Below are positions 1 to 10,867 of a stretch of DNA of 64,000 nucleotides, one piece after another. Numbering within the stretch: position 1 is the stretch's first letter; the number at the start of each line of letters is the position of its first letter. The DNA is from Trichosporon coremiiforme (taxonomy: Eukaryota; Basidiomycota; Tremellomycetes; Trichosporonales; Trichosporonaceae): the NCBI GenBank assembly GCA_039545355.1, contig BCJJ01000018.1, positions 248,001-312,000 on the forward strand, read 5' to 3'. The translations under genes were made by a program, and so were the position numbers. The notes under the pieces were generated by a model that saw only the letters and a program-made list of their open reading frames with translations, had not been told where the DNA came from and did not search any database.

Positions 1-798
1 GGTGTTTACGCCGCCCTCCGCCGCCCTCTCGTCGAGGGTGAGACGAGGACTGTCATGTCTGACCTGAAGGACCGTGGTGTCGAGTACATTCACGGCTACT
101 GCGTCGACAACTGTCTCGTCAAGGTCGCCGACCCTGTCTTCTTCGGTGCCTGTATTGAGCGTGGTGCCGCCTGCGGTGCCAAGGTCGTTCGCAAGCGTGA
201 CCCCGAGGAGCTTGTCGGTGTCGTCGCCCGCAAGGGTGACGGTTACGCTGTCGTCGAGTACTCCGAGCTTCCCAAGGAGATGTCTGAGCAGCGTGAGGCC
301 GACGGAACTCTGTCGTTCTGGGCTGGCAACATTGTCAACCACTTCTACACTCGCTCATTCCTCGAGGAGATTGAGGGTGTCGAGGCTCGCGCGCCCTTCC
401 ACATTGCGAAGAAGAAGATCCCCACTGTCGACCTCTCGACCGGCGAGGCCATCAAGCCCTCGACCCCCAACGGCATGAAGCTCGAGATGTTCATCTTCGA
501 CATCTTCCCCTTCACCCGCGACCTTGTCGTGCTCGAGGTCGACCGTGCCGAGGAGTTCTCTCCTCTGAAGAACGCCTCTGGCGCTCCCTCCGACACCCCC
601 GAGACTTCGCGCCGCGACCTGCTCGCTCAGCAGAGGCGCTGGCTCGAGGCCGCCGGTGCCACTTTTGCCGACGACGTCGAGGTCGAGGTCACCCCTGACG
701 CGACCTACGCCGGCGAGGGCCTTGACTTTGTCAACGGCAAGAAGTTTGTCCGCTCCGGATTCATCGCCAAGCCCGAGGACGTCGCCGCCCTCATCTAA
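1..798 (+). CDS. UAP1: UDP-N-acetylglucosamine pyrophosphorylase, C-terminal part (5' end outside window)
   Basis: Frame 1 is open from the first base to TAA at 796-798 and gives the last 265 residues. The family makes UDP-GlcNAc from UTP and GlcNAc-1-phosphate in the cytosol, feeding chitin, GPI anchor and N-glycan synthesis. Visible landmarks are GVYAALR at the left edge, RGVEYIHGYCVDNCLVKVADPVF (split here only by prose: GVEYIHGYCVDN then LVKVADP), the WAGNIVNH motif and a KLEMFIFDIFPF segment, all characteristic of eukaryotic UAP1/Qri1 rather than UDP-glucose pyrophosphorylase. The ATG at 55 is internal, because the family signature begins upstream of it. Roughly the first 200-220 residues lie outside the window. 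No intron is seen in this part. It converges on glycyl-tRNA synthetase, with about 300 nt of 3' sequence between the two stops and nothing else recognisable there. Confidence 0.9.
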   Translation, partial: GVYAALRRPLVEGETRTVMSDLKDRGVEYIHGYCVDNCLVKVADPVFFGACIERGAACGAKVVRKRDPEELVGVVARKGDGYAVVEYSELPKEMSEQREADGTLSFWAGNIVNHFYTRSFLEEIEGVEARAPFHIAKKKIPTVDLSTGEAIKPSTPNGMKLEMFIFDIFPFTRDLVVLEVDRAEEFSPLKNASGAPSDTPETSRRDLLAQQRRWLEAAGATFADDVEVEVTPDATYAGEGLDFVNGKKFVRSGFIAKPEDVAALI

Positions 799-1096
799 GT
801 TGACCGCGCGCACCCCCATACGCACGGTTCTAGAGAACATTACTACGCATTTACGTCTCACGGCCCGATCTAAAATCACAGTATAACGGACATTAAACTG
901 GACATTCCAAGTGTCAAGTTGACGATGAGTGGTCATTCAGCATATGTACATGAGAGCTCTCGCAGTTAGAGCTATGCATCATTGATACCAAGGAAAAGAA
1001 GACAGTGCAGCGTGCAGCCAAAAGAGCTAAGATGGGAGCAAAATAACATCAAGCTCTTGTGTTGATCTACGACGGAGACATGCTCTACTAATGTAT

Positions 1097-3263
1097 CTAC
1101 TCGACGTCCTGGACACCAGAGTACTCCTGGAGGACCTTGGAAGCGCCGTCCCAGTCGATGGTGCCCTTGACGAGCTGGTCGACGGTCTTGAGGACGTCCT
1201 CGGTGTTGCCGATGAGCTGCTTGGTGGTGTCGCGCTCACGGAGGGTGAGGGTGCCGTTCTTGGCGGTGGCAAAGTCGACAGTGATGCCGAAGGGGGTGCC
1301 GAGCTCGTCGTTGCGGGCGTACTTCTTGCCAATGGAGGCGGAAGAGTCGTCGACGCGGGACGCGATGCCGAGTTTCCTGAGCTTGATGGAGAGGTCGTGG
1401 ATGACGGCGGTGAGGGCGGGGTCGTTGGAGATGGCGACGATGAGGACCTTGATGGGCGCGACGAGGGGAGGGAACGAGAGCACGCCGCGGGCCTGGTCCT
1501 GCTCGCGGGCCCAGTACGAGTGCTCAAGCAGCGAGTACAGGATACGGCCGATACCGAACGAGGGCTCGATGACGTTTGGAGTGAACTCGCGCATGTGCTC
1601 GGTCACCGTGATCGGGTTGATCTTGACGAGGTCCGGGGTGAGCTCGTACTCCTTGCCGTCGGCGCACTTGACGAGCGACTTGCCGTCCTTGTCCATCTCG
1701 TCCTTGATGCACTGCAGGCGCTCCTTGTCGCTCTCGGCAAGGGTCGACTTGATCGTGGCGGCGTCCTTCTTGAACTTGATGCCGAACGCCTTGGCGTCGT
1801 ACTGCACGTCGAGCTTCTCGACCGTGCGGGGCTGGTCGAGACGCTGCTGGACACGGAGCGGCTGCTTCGTCTTGGCAGCGTGGACGGTGAGGTCGTAGGC
1901 CGAGCGGTCAGCGCAGCCGACACACTCGATCCAGCCGTACGAGGACTGGATCTCAAAGTCCCAGCAGTCGGCGGCGTAGTGAGCCATCTCGTTGGCCATG
2001 TGCTGACGGCAGCGGAGGCGGGCGGGGTCGATACCGATCTTAGTGAGGAAGAGCTGCGTACGGCCGAGGAAGTAGCCGAGCGTCTCGTTGTCGACGACAC
2101 CCTTCTCGACGGCGTCACCGACAGTCATCTTCGTCAGGTCCGTGCGGCCCTCCTGCTGAACGTCCTTGGGGAGGAGCGTGAGAACGACGTCGCGGACCTC
2201 GTTGAAGCGAGCGTGGCGCTTGTCGAGCGGGTCGACGTAGTGCTCAATCTCGGCCATCGTGAACTCACGCACACGCAGGAGACCCTGGCGCGGCGCAATC
2301 TCGTTACGGAACGACTTGCCGATCTGCGCAGACGCGAACGGAACCTTGCCGTTGTTGAACTCGAGCAGACGGGCAAAGTTGACAAAGTGGCCCTGGGCGG
2401 TCTCCGGGCGCAGGTAACCCTTGATCTGGCCGGTGGGACCGATGTCCGACTGGAACATGAGGTTGAACTCGACGGGCTCGGAGAGCTCATTGTTGAGGGG
2501 CGAGCGGATGTCCCACTTCTTGATGAGCTCGCCGAGCTGAGGACCGGTGTAGTTGTCGATCTGGGCGAGGATGTACTCGAACTCCTCGACGACCTTGTCG
2601 TCGAGCTTGACGGCCTCCGACTTGACGTTCTTTTTCTTCTTCTTCTTCTTCTCGTCGGTCTCCTCCTTCTCCTCGACCTTCTTGCCACGCGCCTCCTTGT
2701 CACCCTTCAGGCGGGCCTCAAGGACGGCCTCAACGAGGTGGTCCGCACGGAAGATCTCGCCGTTGACCTTGTCCTTGACCATCCAGTCAGCGAACCTGGT
2801 GCCTGTCAGCTCTCGGTACTCAGGGAGTGGCTTACTTGTCAACGTGGCCAGAGGTCTTGAGGACATCAGAAAGGGTCATGATCGTCGTGTCGAGCTCGAG
2901 CATGTCCTCCTCAATGATGTAGTGCTTGCGCCAGGCGTCAAGGATATTGGCCTGCAGGGCCGAACCGGTCGGACCATAGTCGTAGAGACCGGCAACACCG
3001 CCGTAGATCTCGAAGGCGGGGGCGAAGAAGAAGCGGCGCGAGAGAAGGGAGTCAAGGTTCGTCTTGTCGAACTCGTGGGCGGTCTTGTTGACCTCGCTCG
3101 AAGCCGTGTTGCCAGACATGTTGAGGTTCAGGTCGTTTGTGATATTCTCCGGTGTGAGCGGCTTTTGATTAGCCAAGTGTCGTGCGCTGGTGGACAGAGG
3201 GCGGTGGAGTAGCGTTTGTGTGAGAGTTCTTGTCCAGCAGTTCCGCAAGGTGCCTATGGCCAT
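1097..3263 (-). CDS. GRS1: glycyl-tRNA synthetase (probably cytosolic and mitochondrial)
   Basis: Two exons, 3263-2836 and 2795-1097, with a 40-nt GT-AG intron, encode 708 residues, the usual eukaryotic GlyRS size. It charges tRNA-Gly. Class II motifs are plain: motif 2 at about residue 308 (FRNEIAPRQGLLRVREF), the GYLRPETAQG segment before it, and motif 3 near the end (PSFGIGRILYSLLEHSY). The C-terminal anticodon-binding fold follows. A lysine-rich stretch with seven consecutive Lys lies in the insertion at about residues 178-205. The first ATG gives an N-terminus rich in Arg/Ser/Thr with no acidic residue for about 35 residues, like a mitochondrial presequence. A second in-frame ATG at 3119-3117 starts at MSGNTASS, just before the conserved domain, so one gene may supply both compartments by alternative initiation. 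The gene is divergent from the cyclin gene. Confidence 0.93.
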
Positions 3264-3436
3264 GAACAGAACGAAATGAGTCGAGTTGGAATACCAACAG
3301 TGCTGAGATCACTAGAATCCATCGCCATCCGCATGCCCTTCCCTTGACTCGACACAAAACGGCCACTTGGCAACCAATCTTGATGATAAAGTTCTGGACA
3401 GGGTGGCCCGTCCCGGCAAATACACGTAATCCGAGC

Positions 3437-3442
3437 CACGTG
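3437..3442. promoter_or_regulatory. CACGTG E-box in the GRS1/cyclin divergent promoter
   Basis: The palindromic hexamer lies inside the 294-nt interval between the two divergent start codons (3263 and 3558), embedded in GCCACGTGGC. Such sites are bound by Cbf1/bHLH-type factors in fungi. Binding here is inference. Confidence 0.4.
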
Positions 3443-3557
3443 GCGCGGCCTCCACTTCTAGACCTCCTGTTGTGAATGGGAGAAGCTTGTTATGATGGCT
3501 GTTGTCCGACTGAAACCACCTCCTGCATCGAGTAAGATCCGTGGGTAGTTCGCCAGC

Positions 3558-4775
3558 ATGCGTCGACTCCGACCAGCCGAGAAACAGTGGCTCTTCGACG
3601 AAGATTCCCTCTCAAAAACTCCCTCTCGACTTGACGGCCTCTCTCTTCAAGAGGAGCTTGAAGGAAGGAAACAGACAATCGCATGGATTCGTTCATTGTG
3701 GCTTCGAGTCGCTGGGTACGTAGTACCTGCAACGATCGCTAACGGAAAACAGGTTCCATGGAGAGAATGACCCAGAGTCGACTCCTGCCAAGGGGATTGT
3801 GACGTGTGGTGCTGCTCTGGTGCATCGATTTTTCATGCGCCGGTCGCTCACTGACTTCGATCCAAAGGTAAGGGCTAGCGATTATGTTACGGCTGACACC
3901 CTAGATTATGGCCCCGACGATTCTCTTCTTAGCATCCAAGATTGAGGAGGGACCCATGAGACTACGTCACATCGTGAATGCTTGTCTGCAAAAGTTCGAG
4001 CCCGGAGCCCCAATCTGGGACCCACAGGGCGACAACGACGTGAGTGAATCTCCTTTGACTGAAAGCTGACGACAGGCTCAACCGCTCGAGTATCGGCGGT
4101 GGGAGAAGGAGATTCTGGCGGCAGAGGAAGTCGCGCTGGAGGCGCTATGCTTTGACATGGCGATTGAGCAGCCGTGGCCGGTGCTGCGGCGGAGCATCCG
4201 AGGATTGGACTCGCTCGCCAACGAGGCGGAGAGCAGCGCAGCGGCCGAAGCGCGCGTTAACGGAAGCTCCTGGAAAGGCAAGAGCCGAGCGACGGAGCAG
4301 GTTGTTGACGAGCTCGCCTGGACTTTCCTCAACGAGGGTCTCCTGTCGCCGCTGCCTGTGCTGCACGCGGCCCCCATCCTCGCATTCGCAACATTTGTTC
4401 TCGTGCTTGCGGCCGTCGACGAGATGCCGCTGTCGAGCGCTTTAGCCACAGCTTCAGATCTCGGACCGAAATTCGAACTTGACGTCGAGTTCTGTCCGGA
4501 CGCGGGGGCGAAGGGAGAGGATGTGCAGGCCGTGAGAGGTGAGCTCAAAAGTTCCGCGATAAGAGCTGACAGCAGATGCTTTGCGGCAATATGTGGAATG
4601 GTGCGAGATGGGCATCATCGACAGAGATCTGATCAAGTACTTCAAGCCGGAGCCTAGTGAGCCTGCGCCGTACCGCCGACTATACGAGAGGAAGCGGAGT
4701 AATGGGACCACCAACGGCGATGCGGCAGCGCCCGAGCCGACGGACAGTACGGAGAAGATGGATGTCGACTCATAG
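3558..4775 (+). CDS. transcriptional cyclin (cyclin K/T-like, Pch1/Bur2/Ctk2 group)
   Basis: Five exons, 3558-3715, 3753-3867, 3905-4039, 4076-4538 and 4576-4775, encode 356 residues; all four introns are 36-37 nt. The first cyclin box is clear: VHRFFMRRSL, then PTILFLASKIEEGP, then RLRHIVNACL. This spacing and wording match cyclins that partner CDK9/CDK12-type kinases acting on the RNA polymerase II C-terminal domain, in the nucleus. A second helical region (ILAAEEVALEALCFD, then EQPWPVLRR) follows. The tail is poorly conserved, Thr/Asn/Pro-rich, and ends in KMDVDS. The start at 3558 is the first ATG that leads into the conserved frame. Which subgroup (K, T, L or Ctk2) cannot be settled by eye, so no symbol is given. 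Confidence 0.85.
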
Positions 4776-4830
4776 CATTATAACAGTTGGGCAAATGCAT
4801 TGATACAACATTTTCAATCTATGCTCTACT

Positions 4831-5555
4831 CTATACACCGATCGACGAGAGCCAACGCCGCGCTCCGCTGCTGAGACCACTTCCTGCACTAGACTGACTA
4901 GAACCTCCGGGGTTAACGAGCATCGACGGCACGAGTGGGTTGGCACTAGCTGCGCTCGCCTTGCGGTTGCGCTGGCTGGCGACGATGCCTTGGCTGATTT
5001 CGTTGATGTTCGTTTCAAGCACTAGTCCTCCCTGGATGATCTCGTTCAGGACGTATTGCACCTCGTCAAAGTGGAAGATGAGGTCGAGTTCGCAGACGTT
5101 CTCGAACGCCCGGTCCAAGCTTTCAACGAAGACCTGGATCAAGTCGAGGATACCCAACTCGCTCTCGGCGCCATCGACAACAAACCTGATTGTCAGCTCA
5201 AACCTAAGCCTCGCTTAGCTTACACGAAGTACAGCGTCGCGTAGTGGCGATAGATGACTCGGGTGTCATCATCGGTGCTAGCCGTTCCATTACTTGGACG
5301 CGTCACGCCGTTGCCATTGTTGCTCTTCTCGCTCGAGGATGAGGAAGGGAACACTAGCTCGGGAGCATCAAGAAAGTTGCAGACACCAGCTGGCCGATCC
5401 GAAATCAGAGAGAAGATTTGGGAGATGAGAGCTTGCTGCGTTAACGGCGGCACGGGGGTGTAGAACTTGGACAGGCGCGGTTTGCCTGCGTTGTTAGCTT
5501 GAAAAAGAATGTACTGCTTACCATGCGTGTTGAATATGAGGACAGCGTGAATCAT
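4831..5555 (-). CDS. APS3: AP-3 adaptor complex sigma subunit
   Basis: Three exons, 5555-5522, 5485-5224 and 5185-4831, encode 216 residues. The sigma subunit is part of the AP-3 coat that sorts cargo from Golgi/endosome to the vacuole. The sigma-adaptin signature is present: MIHAVLIFNTHGKPRLSKFY at the N-terminus, IYRHYATLYFVFVVD in the middle, then LGILDLIQVFVE and ENVCELDLIFHFDEV, and finally GGLVLETNINEI, which is the AP-3 form. An insert of about 25 residues rich in Ser/Asn before IYRHY and a Ser/Gly-rich C-terminal tail make it longer than yeast or human sigma-3. The first intron (5486-5521) is 36 nt, a multiple of three and free of stops, so the unspliced message stays in frame. The gene is divergent from KAP123. 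Confidence 0.92.
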
Positions 5556-6013
5556 GCCTGGTGAGGGGAGTAAGATTCTCCCAACAGTCTCAAGCTGCGT
5601 GCGCGATAGTGAGTGTTGACGAGTGACCTTCCTTCGGGCCGCTGAGGAAGAGGAGCCTGGAACCGGATCGTCATCTCAGGAGGTGGATTCAGCCGGCCCA
5701 CGAGATAGCCACGTTACCGTATCACGTGACAATTAAGGGACGCGCGATGAACGCAACGGCCGCGCAGGAAAAATTGATGCCGTCTTGTTGACGGATGCTG
5801 CGGCGTCTGTTTCCCTGGTCTTGCAACTGAAATTTCTGATGCCGCGCGTGCAGGTACCGTCCCGCGAGCCACGCCGCGCGTACGGCCTTCAACTTTTTCT
5901 CGCACCATATCTCTCCCTCTTATCCAACCCGACGTCCTGTCTTTCTTTTCTCTTTCTCTATCCTTTTAGAGCCAAGCGAAGGCTGGACACACTCTCCACG
6001 CCCAGCAGCAAAA
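5556..6013. promoter_or_regulatory. APS3/KAP123 divergent promoter
   Basis: No gene is seen in these 458 nt. There is a TCACGTGA-type site at 5723-5728 and a pyrimidine-rich leader (about 5891-5969, runs of CTTTCTTTTCTCTTTCTC type) just before the KAP123 ATG, typical of highly expressed genes in these yeasts. Confidence 0.5.
5723..5728. promoter_or_regulatory. CACGTG E-box upstream of APS3 and KAP123
   Basis: The context ATCACGTGAC matches the extended Cbf1-type consensus. It lies 168 nt from the APS3 start and 286 nt from the KAP123 start. Confidence 0.45.
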
Positions 6014-9000
6014 ATGGACGTGAGTACCGACATCTTGGGCCTTAGTTTGCTACCTATACCCGCATCGCGATCGAGCTCCCCGAAATTTTGGGAATCGATG
6101 ATGTCTTCGGAGTACTGGGCCCAGAGATCTGCGTTGGAAGCAATGTTTGCTGACAGTGAAACAGCCCGCTTACGTCCAACAACTTCACCAGCTGCTCGAG
6201 GCCACGATCGCGCCCGACACGAACGTGATCAAGCAGGTGGGTCCATTGAAGCCAAAGGCTAGCCTAGCTGACAGTTAGGCCACGACGCAGCTTAACACCA
6301 CTTTCTACAAGAACGCCAACTGTATTCCTGCCCTTTATGAGATTGCCGCCACGAGCCCCAACCAGGCTGTGAGTAGCTTCAGAAGCTCAGAATCTTTCGC
6401 CACCGCATCATGCGATGGTCCGAGTTCTGAGCCTTCCCAGGTAGCCCGAACTAGACGCTGACTGGACATCAGATCCGCCAGCTTGCCTCTGTCGAGCTGA
6501 GGAAACGTGTTTCTAGCGGAGACGGCAAGCTCTGGAAGAAGACCCCGGAGCCTGTCCGCGTGCAGATCAAGCAGAACATCCTCCAGCGTCTCACTCAGGA
6601 GAATGCGTAAGTCTTCCTCGCCTTGATTGGACGATGATGCGCTCGGACGCCTTCCATCGCCCCAGGGCCACTGAAATTTCTTGGACCGTCGCCGCTGACC
6701 CTTCAGCTCCATCGTCCGCCACGCTCTTGCTCGTGCTGTCTCTGCCATTGCCGACCTTGAGCTCACTGTTAACCCCCCTCAATGGCCCGACCTCATGCCC
6801 GGTCTTTACGCCGCGGCTGGATCATCAGAGGTCACTCACCGCGAGTCTGCCATCTACGTTCTCTTCTCTCTTCTTGACACTGTTGTCGACACCTTCGAGG
6901 CTCACCTCAAGAACCTCTTCGAGCTTTTCTCGAGGAGTCTCATGGACCCCGAGTCCGCTGAGGTCCGTATGACCACCCTCCGTGCCCTTGCCAAGGTTGC
7001 CGAGTACATTGGCGTCGATGACAAGCACGACATCAAGGCCTTCCAGGAGCTCATCGTTCCTATGCTCAAGGTCCTCGAGAAGGCTATTGCCGACGACGAT
7101 GACGAAGGTGTTAAGCACGGTTACGACGTCTTCGAGACCCTCCTTATCCTTGACACCCCCCTTGTCTCCAAGCACGTCGGCGAGCTCGTTCAGTTCTTCC
7201 TCGGCGCTGCTGCCAACCGCGACGTCGACGAGTCGATGCGTTGCGGTGCTCTCAACGTCCTTGCCTGGATCATCCGTTACAAGAAGTCTAAGGTTCAGGC
7301 TCTTGGCCTCGCCAAGCCCATCGTTGAGGGTCTCCTCCCCATCGGTTGCGAGGAGGACCCCGAAGACATCGACGAGGACTCGCCTTCGCGCCTCGCCTTC
7401 CGCTGCCTCGACGCTCTCTCGCAGGCCCTTCCTCCCCAGCAGGTCTTCCCTGTTCTCTCGCAGCAGCTCCAGACTTATATGTCTTCTGCCGACCCCAGCC
7501 ACCGCAAGGCCGCTCTGATGGCCTTCGGTGTCTCCGTTGAGGGATGCTCCGAGTACATCCGCCCCCACGTTGACTCCCTCTGGTCGGTCATTGAGGGTGG
7601 TCTCCGTGACGAGCACGTCGTTGTCCGCAAGGCTGCCTGTATCGCTCTTGGCTGCCTCTGCGAGTGGCTGTCTGAGGAGTGCGCTACCCGCCACGCTGTC
7701 ATTGTCCCCATCCTCTTCGACCTCATCGTCGACCCCGCCACCCAGAAGAACGCGTGCACGTGCCTTGACTCGTACCTCGAGATCCTCGGCGACGACATCG
7801 TCAACTACCTTCCCCTCCTTATGGAGCGCCTGCTCATCCTCCTCGAGAACGGCCCCGTCCCGGTCAAGATCACTGTCACCGGTGCTATCGGCTCCGCTGC
7901 TCACGCTGCCAAGGACAAGTTCCGCCCTTACTTCGACCAGACCATCACCCGTCTTGTTCAGTTCGTCACCCTCCAGGGTAGCGACGAGGAGAGCGACCTC
8001 CGTGGTGTTGCCACTGACACCATCGGCACCATCGCCGAGGCCGTCGGCTCTGAGATGTTCCGCCCCTACTTCCGTGACATGATGAAGGCTGCCTTCGAGG
8101 CTCTTACCATGGACAACACCCGTCTCCGCGAGTCGTCGTTCATCTTCTTCGGTGTCATGGCCCAGGTCTTCGAGGGCGAGTTCGCCGAGTACCTCCCTAC
8201 CTGCGTTCCTGCTCTCGTTGCCTCGTGCCAGCAGAGCGAGTCGTCTGACGACTTCGTCGACGAGGGTGAGGCTAACGGTGCCACCGCTCGCCAGGCCGCT
8301 GAGGCCTTCGCCTCTGGTGTTGGTGCTTCGCAGATCGCCGACGAGGAGGAGGAGATCGACGAGACCGACCTTGACGCTCTTGAGGCCATGTTCGCCCGCG
8401 TCAACTCTGCCGTCGCCATCGAGAAAGAGGTTGCCGCCGACACCATCGGTGAGCTCTTCAACGCCACCAAGTCGGCCTTCCTTCCCTACGTTGAGGAGAC
8501 CATGCAGGTCCTCATCGACCTCCTTGACCACTACTACGAAGGTATCCGCAAGGCCGCCGTTGGTGCTCTCTTCCAGTACATCAAGACCTTCTACGAGCTC
8601 TCCACTCCCCAGGAGTGGGTTCCCGGTGCCCAGGTCAAGGTTCCCTTCCACGCCGACGTCAAGAAGCTCGTCGACCACGTCCTTCCCCACATCATCAACG
8701 CCTGGAAGACTGAGGATGACAAGTACGTATCTGTCCTTTCCTCCTACCCCTCATCTCCAAATGATGATAAACTTTACTCAGCTCACTTCGAGCCCAAATG
8801 GGCCTTGAGACTACATTTTTTTTCCAACCATATCTGACACACAACACCCTCTTCACTGTCTTTAGTAGCATTGCTGACTGATAACAGGTCTGTCGTCATT
8901 CTCCTCTGCTCTGAGCTCGCCGACACCATGAACAAGTGCGGCCCCGCTCTCGTTGAGGGCCACCTCGACGACATTGCCACTCTCTCCATCGAGATCCTCG

Positions 9001-9809
9001 AGAAGAAGTCGCTCTGCCAGCAGGACCCCGACGGAGACGACGAGGGAGCTGCTGACGCCGACTCCTCCGAGTACGAGTCCGCTCTCATCTCGAACGCCGC
9101 CGACGTCTTCGGTGCCATGTCCACTGTCCTTGGCCCCGACTTCGCCCAGGCCTTCGGCCAGGTCCTCCCTCTCCTCGCCAACTACACTCAGCCCAAGCGC
9201 ATCTCTTCTGAGCGCTCGATGGCTGTTGGCTCGCTTGGTGAGATCATCGTCGGCCTCAAGGGTGGCGTTACCCAGTTCACCCAGCCTCTGCTCGAGATCA
9301 TCTCGCGTGGCCTGAACGACGAGGAGCCTGATGTTCGCTCCAACTCGGCCTTTGCCGCCGGTGTTCTGATCCAGAACTCGGAGCAGGACCTCTCGCAGCA
9401 CTTCCCTGCCCTCCTCGGTGTCCTCAACCAGTTCTTCCAGGCTCCTGAGCACTCGGCCCCTGCCGTCTACAACGCTCGTGACAACGCCGCTGGTGCCCTC
9501 GCTCGCATGATCAACAAGAACGCCGGTGCCCTTCCCGTCGACCAGGTCGTTGGCCTCCTCGCCTCGGTCATGCCCCTCCAGTTCGACCCCCTCGAGAACC
9601 GCGCTGTCTACTCGGCCATCTTCACTCTCTTCCGCTCGAACCCTGCCGTTCTTGAGCCCCACCTTGAGCGTCTCCTCCAGGCTTTCGCCTTCAACCTCAG
9701 CGCTGAGCACGAGGACGACACGACCGAGGAGACCCGCCAGGAGCTCCGCGCTCTTGTTGACCACCTCAAGCAGACGATCCCGGACAAGGTCGCCGCTGTC
9801 GGTCTCTAA
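6014..9809 (+). CDS. KAP123: importin beta-family karyopherin (Kap123 / importin-4)
   Basis: Six exons, 6014-6019, 6165-6236, 6279-6368, 6473-6606, 6707-8722 and 8888-9809, encode 1079 residues made of HEAT repeats. The family imports ribosomal proteins and histones H3/H4 into the nucleus. Recognisable features are the N-terminal PAYVQQLHQLLEATIAPD segment, LASVELRKRV with an importin-N type helix pair, the acidic EEEEIDETDLD stretch around the middle, and C-terminal repeats ending PHLERLLQAF. The length agrees with yeast Kap123 (about 1110). The first coding exon is only two codons (ATG GAC) before a 145-nt intron; that start is chosen because MD-PAYVQQ reads through the splice and no other ATG leads into the family N-terminus. 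Codon use is highly biased, suggesting strong expression. Confidence 0.92.
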
Positions 9810-10839
9810 TAAGCCTCTCAAGGCGTGCAGTTGTGATTTCATTATTAGTTTCCCCTTCCCCTCACATTTCCACCATCCCCCTCATCCCTCCAATATCTGG
9901 CATAAAGCACAAATCCGCATCTAAATCTCCCGGTGTACCCCTGCATATGCGCGGGTCCGTTAATCTCAGTTAACCTGTCAAAACATGTCTGGGGAATCTT
10001 TTGACAGATATTGTGTGAATATATACAATAATACCCCTCCCTCCCATAACCCGTCCATAGTTTTCTCAATCACATGTAGACGTGCATTTATTCTCGACGA
10101 CGTTTAATGATTCTCGTAATGATCAGTGGCTGGGCGAAGCGCGAGGACAGTGAGAGAGTCTAGGACTTGGAGGCGGTTGGTGGAGCACGAGGCACAAGTC
10201 AACGATAGGCTTTCGGCGGGAACGCAGCTCCGAGCTGACGGGCCATCGTCATGACAAAGTCACCCGATCTGCTCGCTGCATGAAGGAAGGTATCGGAGGA
10301 GACAGAAATATTCGTTGGAAGCGATGAGCGATGCTCGTGCCTTCGGCGCCTGCGTGGGGCTGGAGGCGCTAAGGCTTTCGGCAAGTAAGACTCCGGATGA
10401 CGACTAACCACCATTCCACACGATGTCCGAGCTCAAGGGTTAGCAGAAATTTTGGCTTGCGATGCACTCCTGATGAGGTCCAAGCGTAAGCCGGCAAGCC
10501 GGCAGTTAGAAGCTGGTGAGTGTCGGTGACGGCTTCGGCGCCTCCCGAACCTTGACCGGAACAGGTACTGCGCCCTGTGTTCGGAGCACGGCTCGCCCGT
10601 CGCTCGGTTCTCGGGGCGGCGTAACGTCGCTCGGTGCCTGGGCCAGCGGAGGGTGTCGGGGCACCGGGGCAGTCTCGGTGTTTGGGACGGAGCGGCGCCG
10701 CGGCGCCGGCGCCTAAACCTTGTCGGTCTTGCCCTCGATCTTTTGTCAGTGCGCTCTCAGCCCACCCGCGGCGCAGCCGTCGACGAACGCCATCATGAGG
10801 TCGTATCGGACGCCTCCTGCTGACGCCCTCGGCTCAGAC

Positions 10840-10867
10840 ACGATCAGAAGACCACGATCAGAAGACG
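10840..10867. repeat. 14-bp tandem duplication
   Basis: The unit ACGATCAGAAGACC is present twice in tandem, with a change at the last base of the second copy. It lies in the gene desert; function unknown. Confidence 0.6.

Noticed and set aside
1091..2860. 589-codon open frame on the plus strand
   Set aside because: It is the exact mirror of the GRS1 coding exon; Leu/Asp/Val-rich composition comes from the biased codons on the other strand, with no domain and a non-coding pattern.
6825..8690. 621-codon open frame antisense to KAP123
   Set aside because: Same codon-bias artefact; no homology motif, while the sense strand is a clear karyopherin.
10199..10414. 71-codon minus-strand ORF with ATG
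   Set aside because: It looks slightly protein-like (SVSSDTFLHAASRSG) but has no family motif and no convincing splice partner. Kept out for lack of support.
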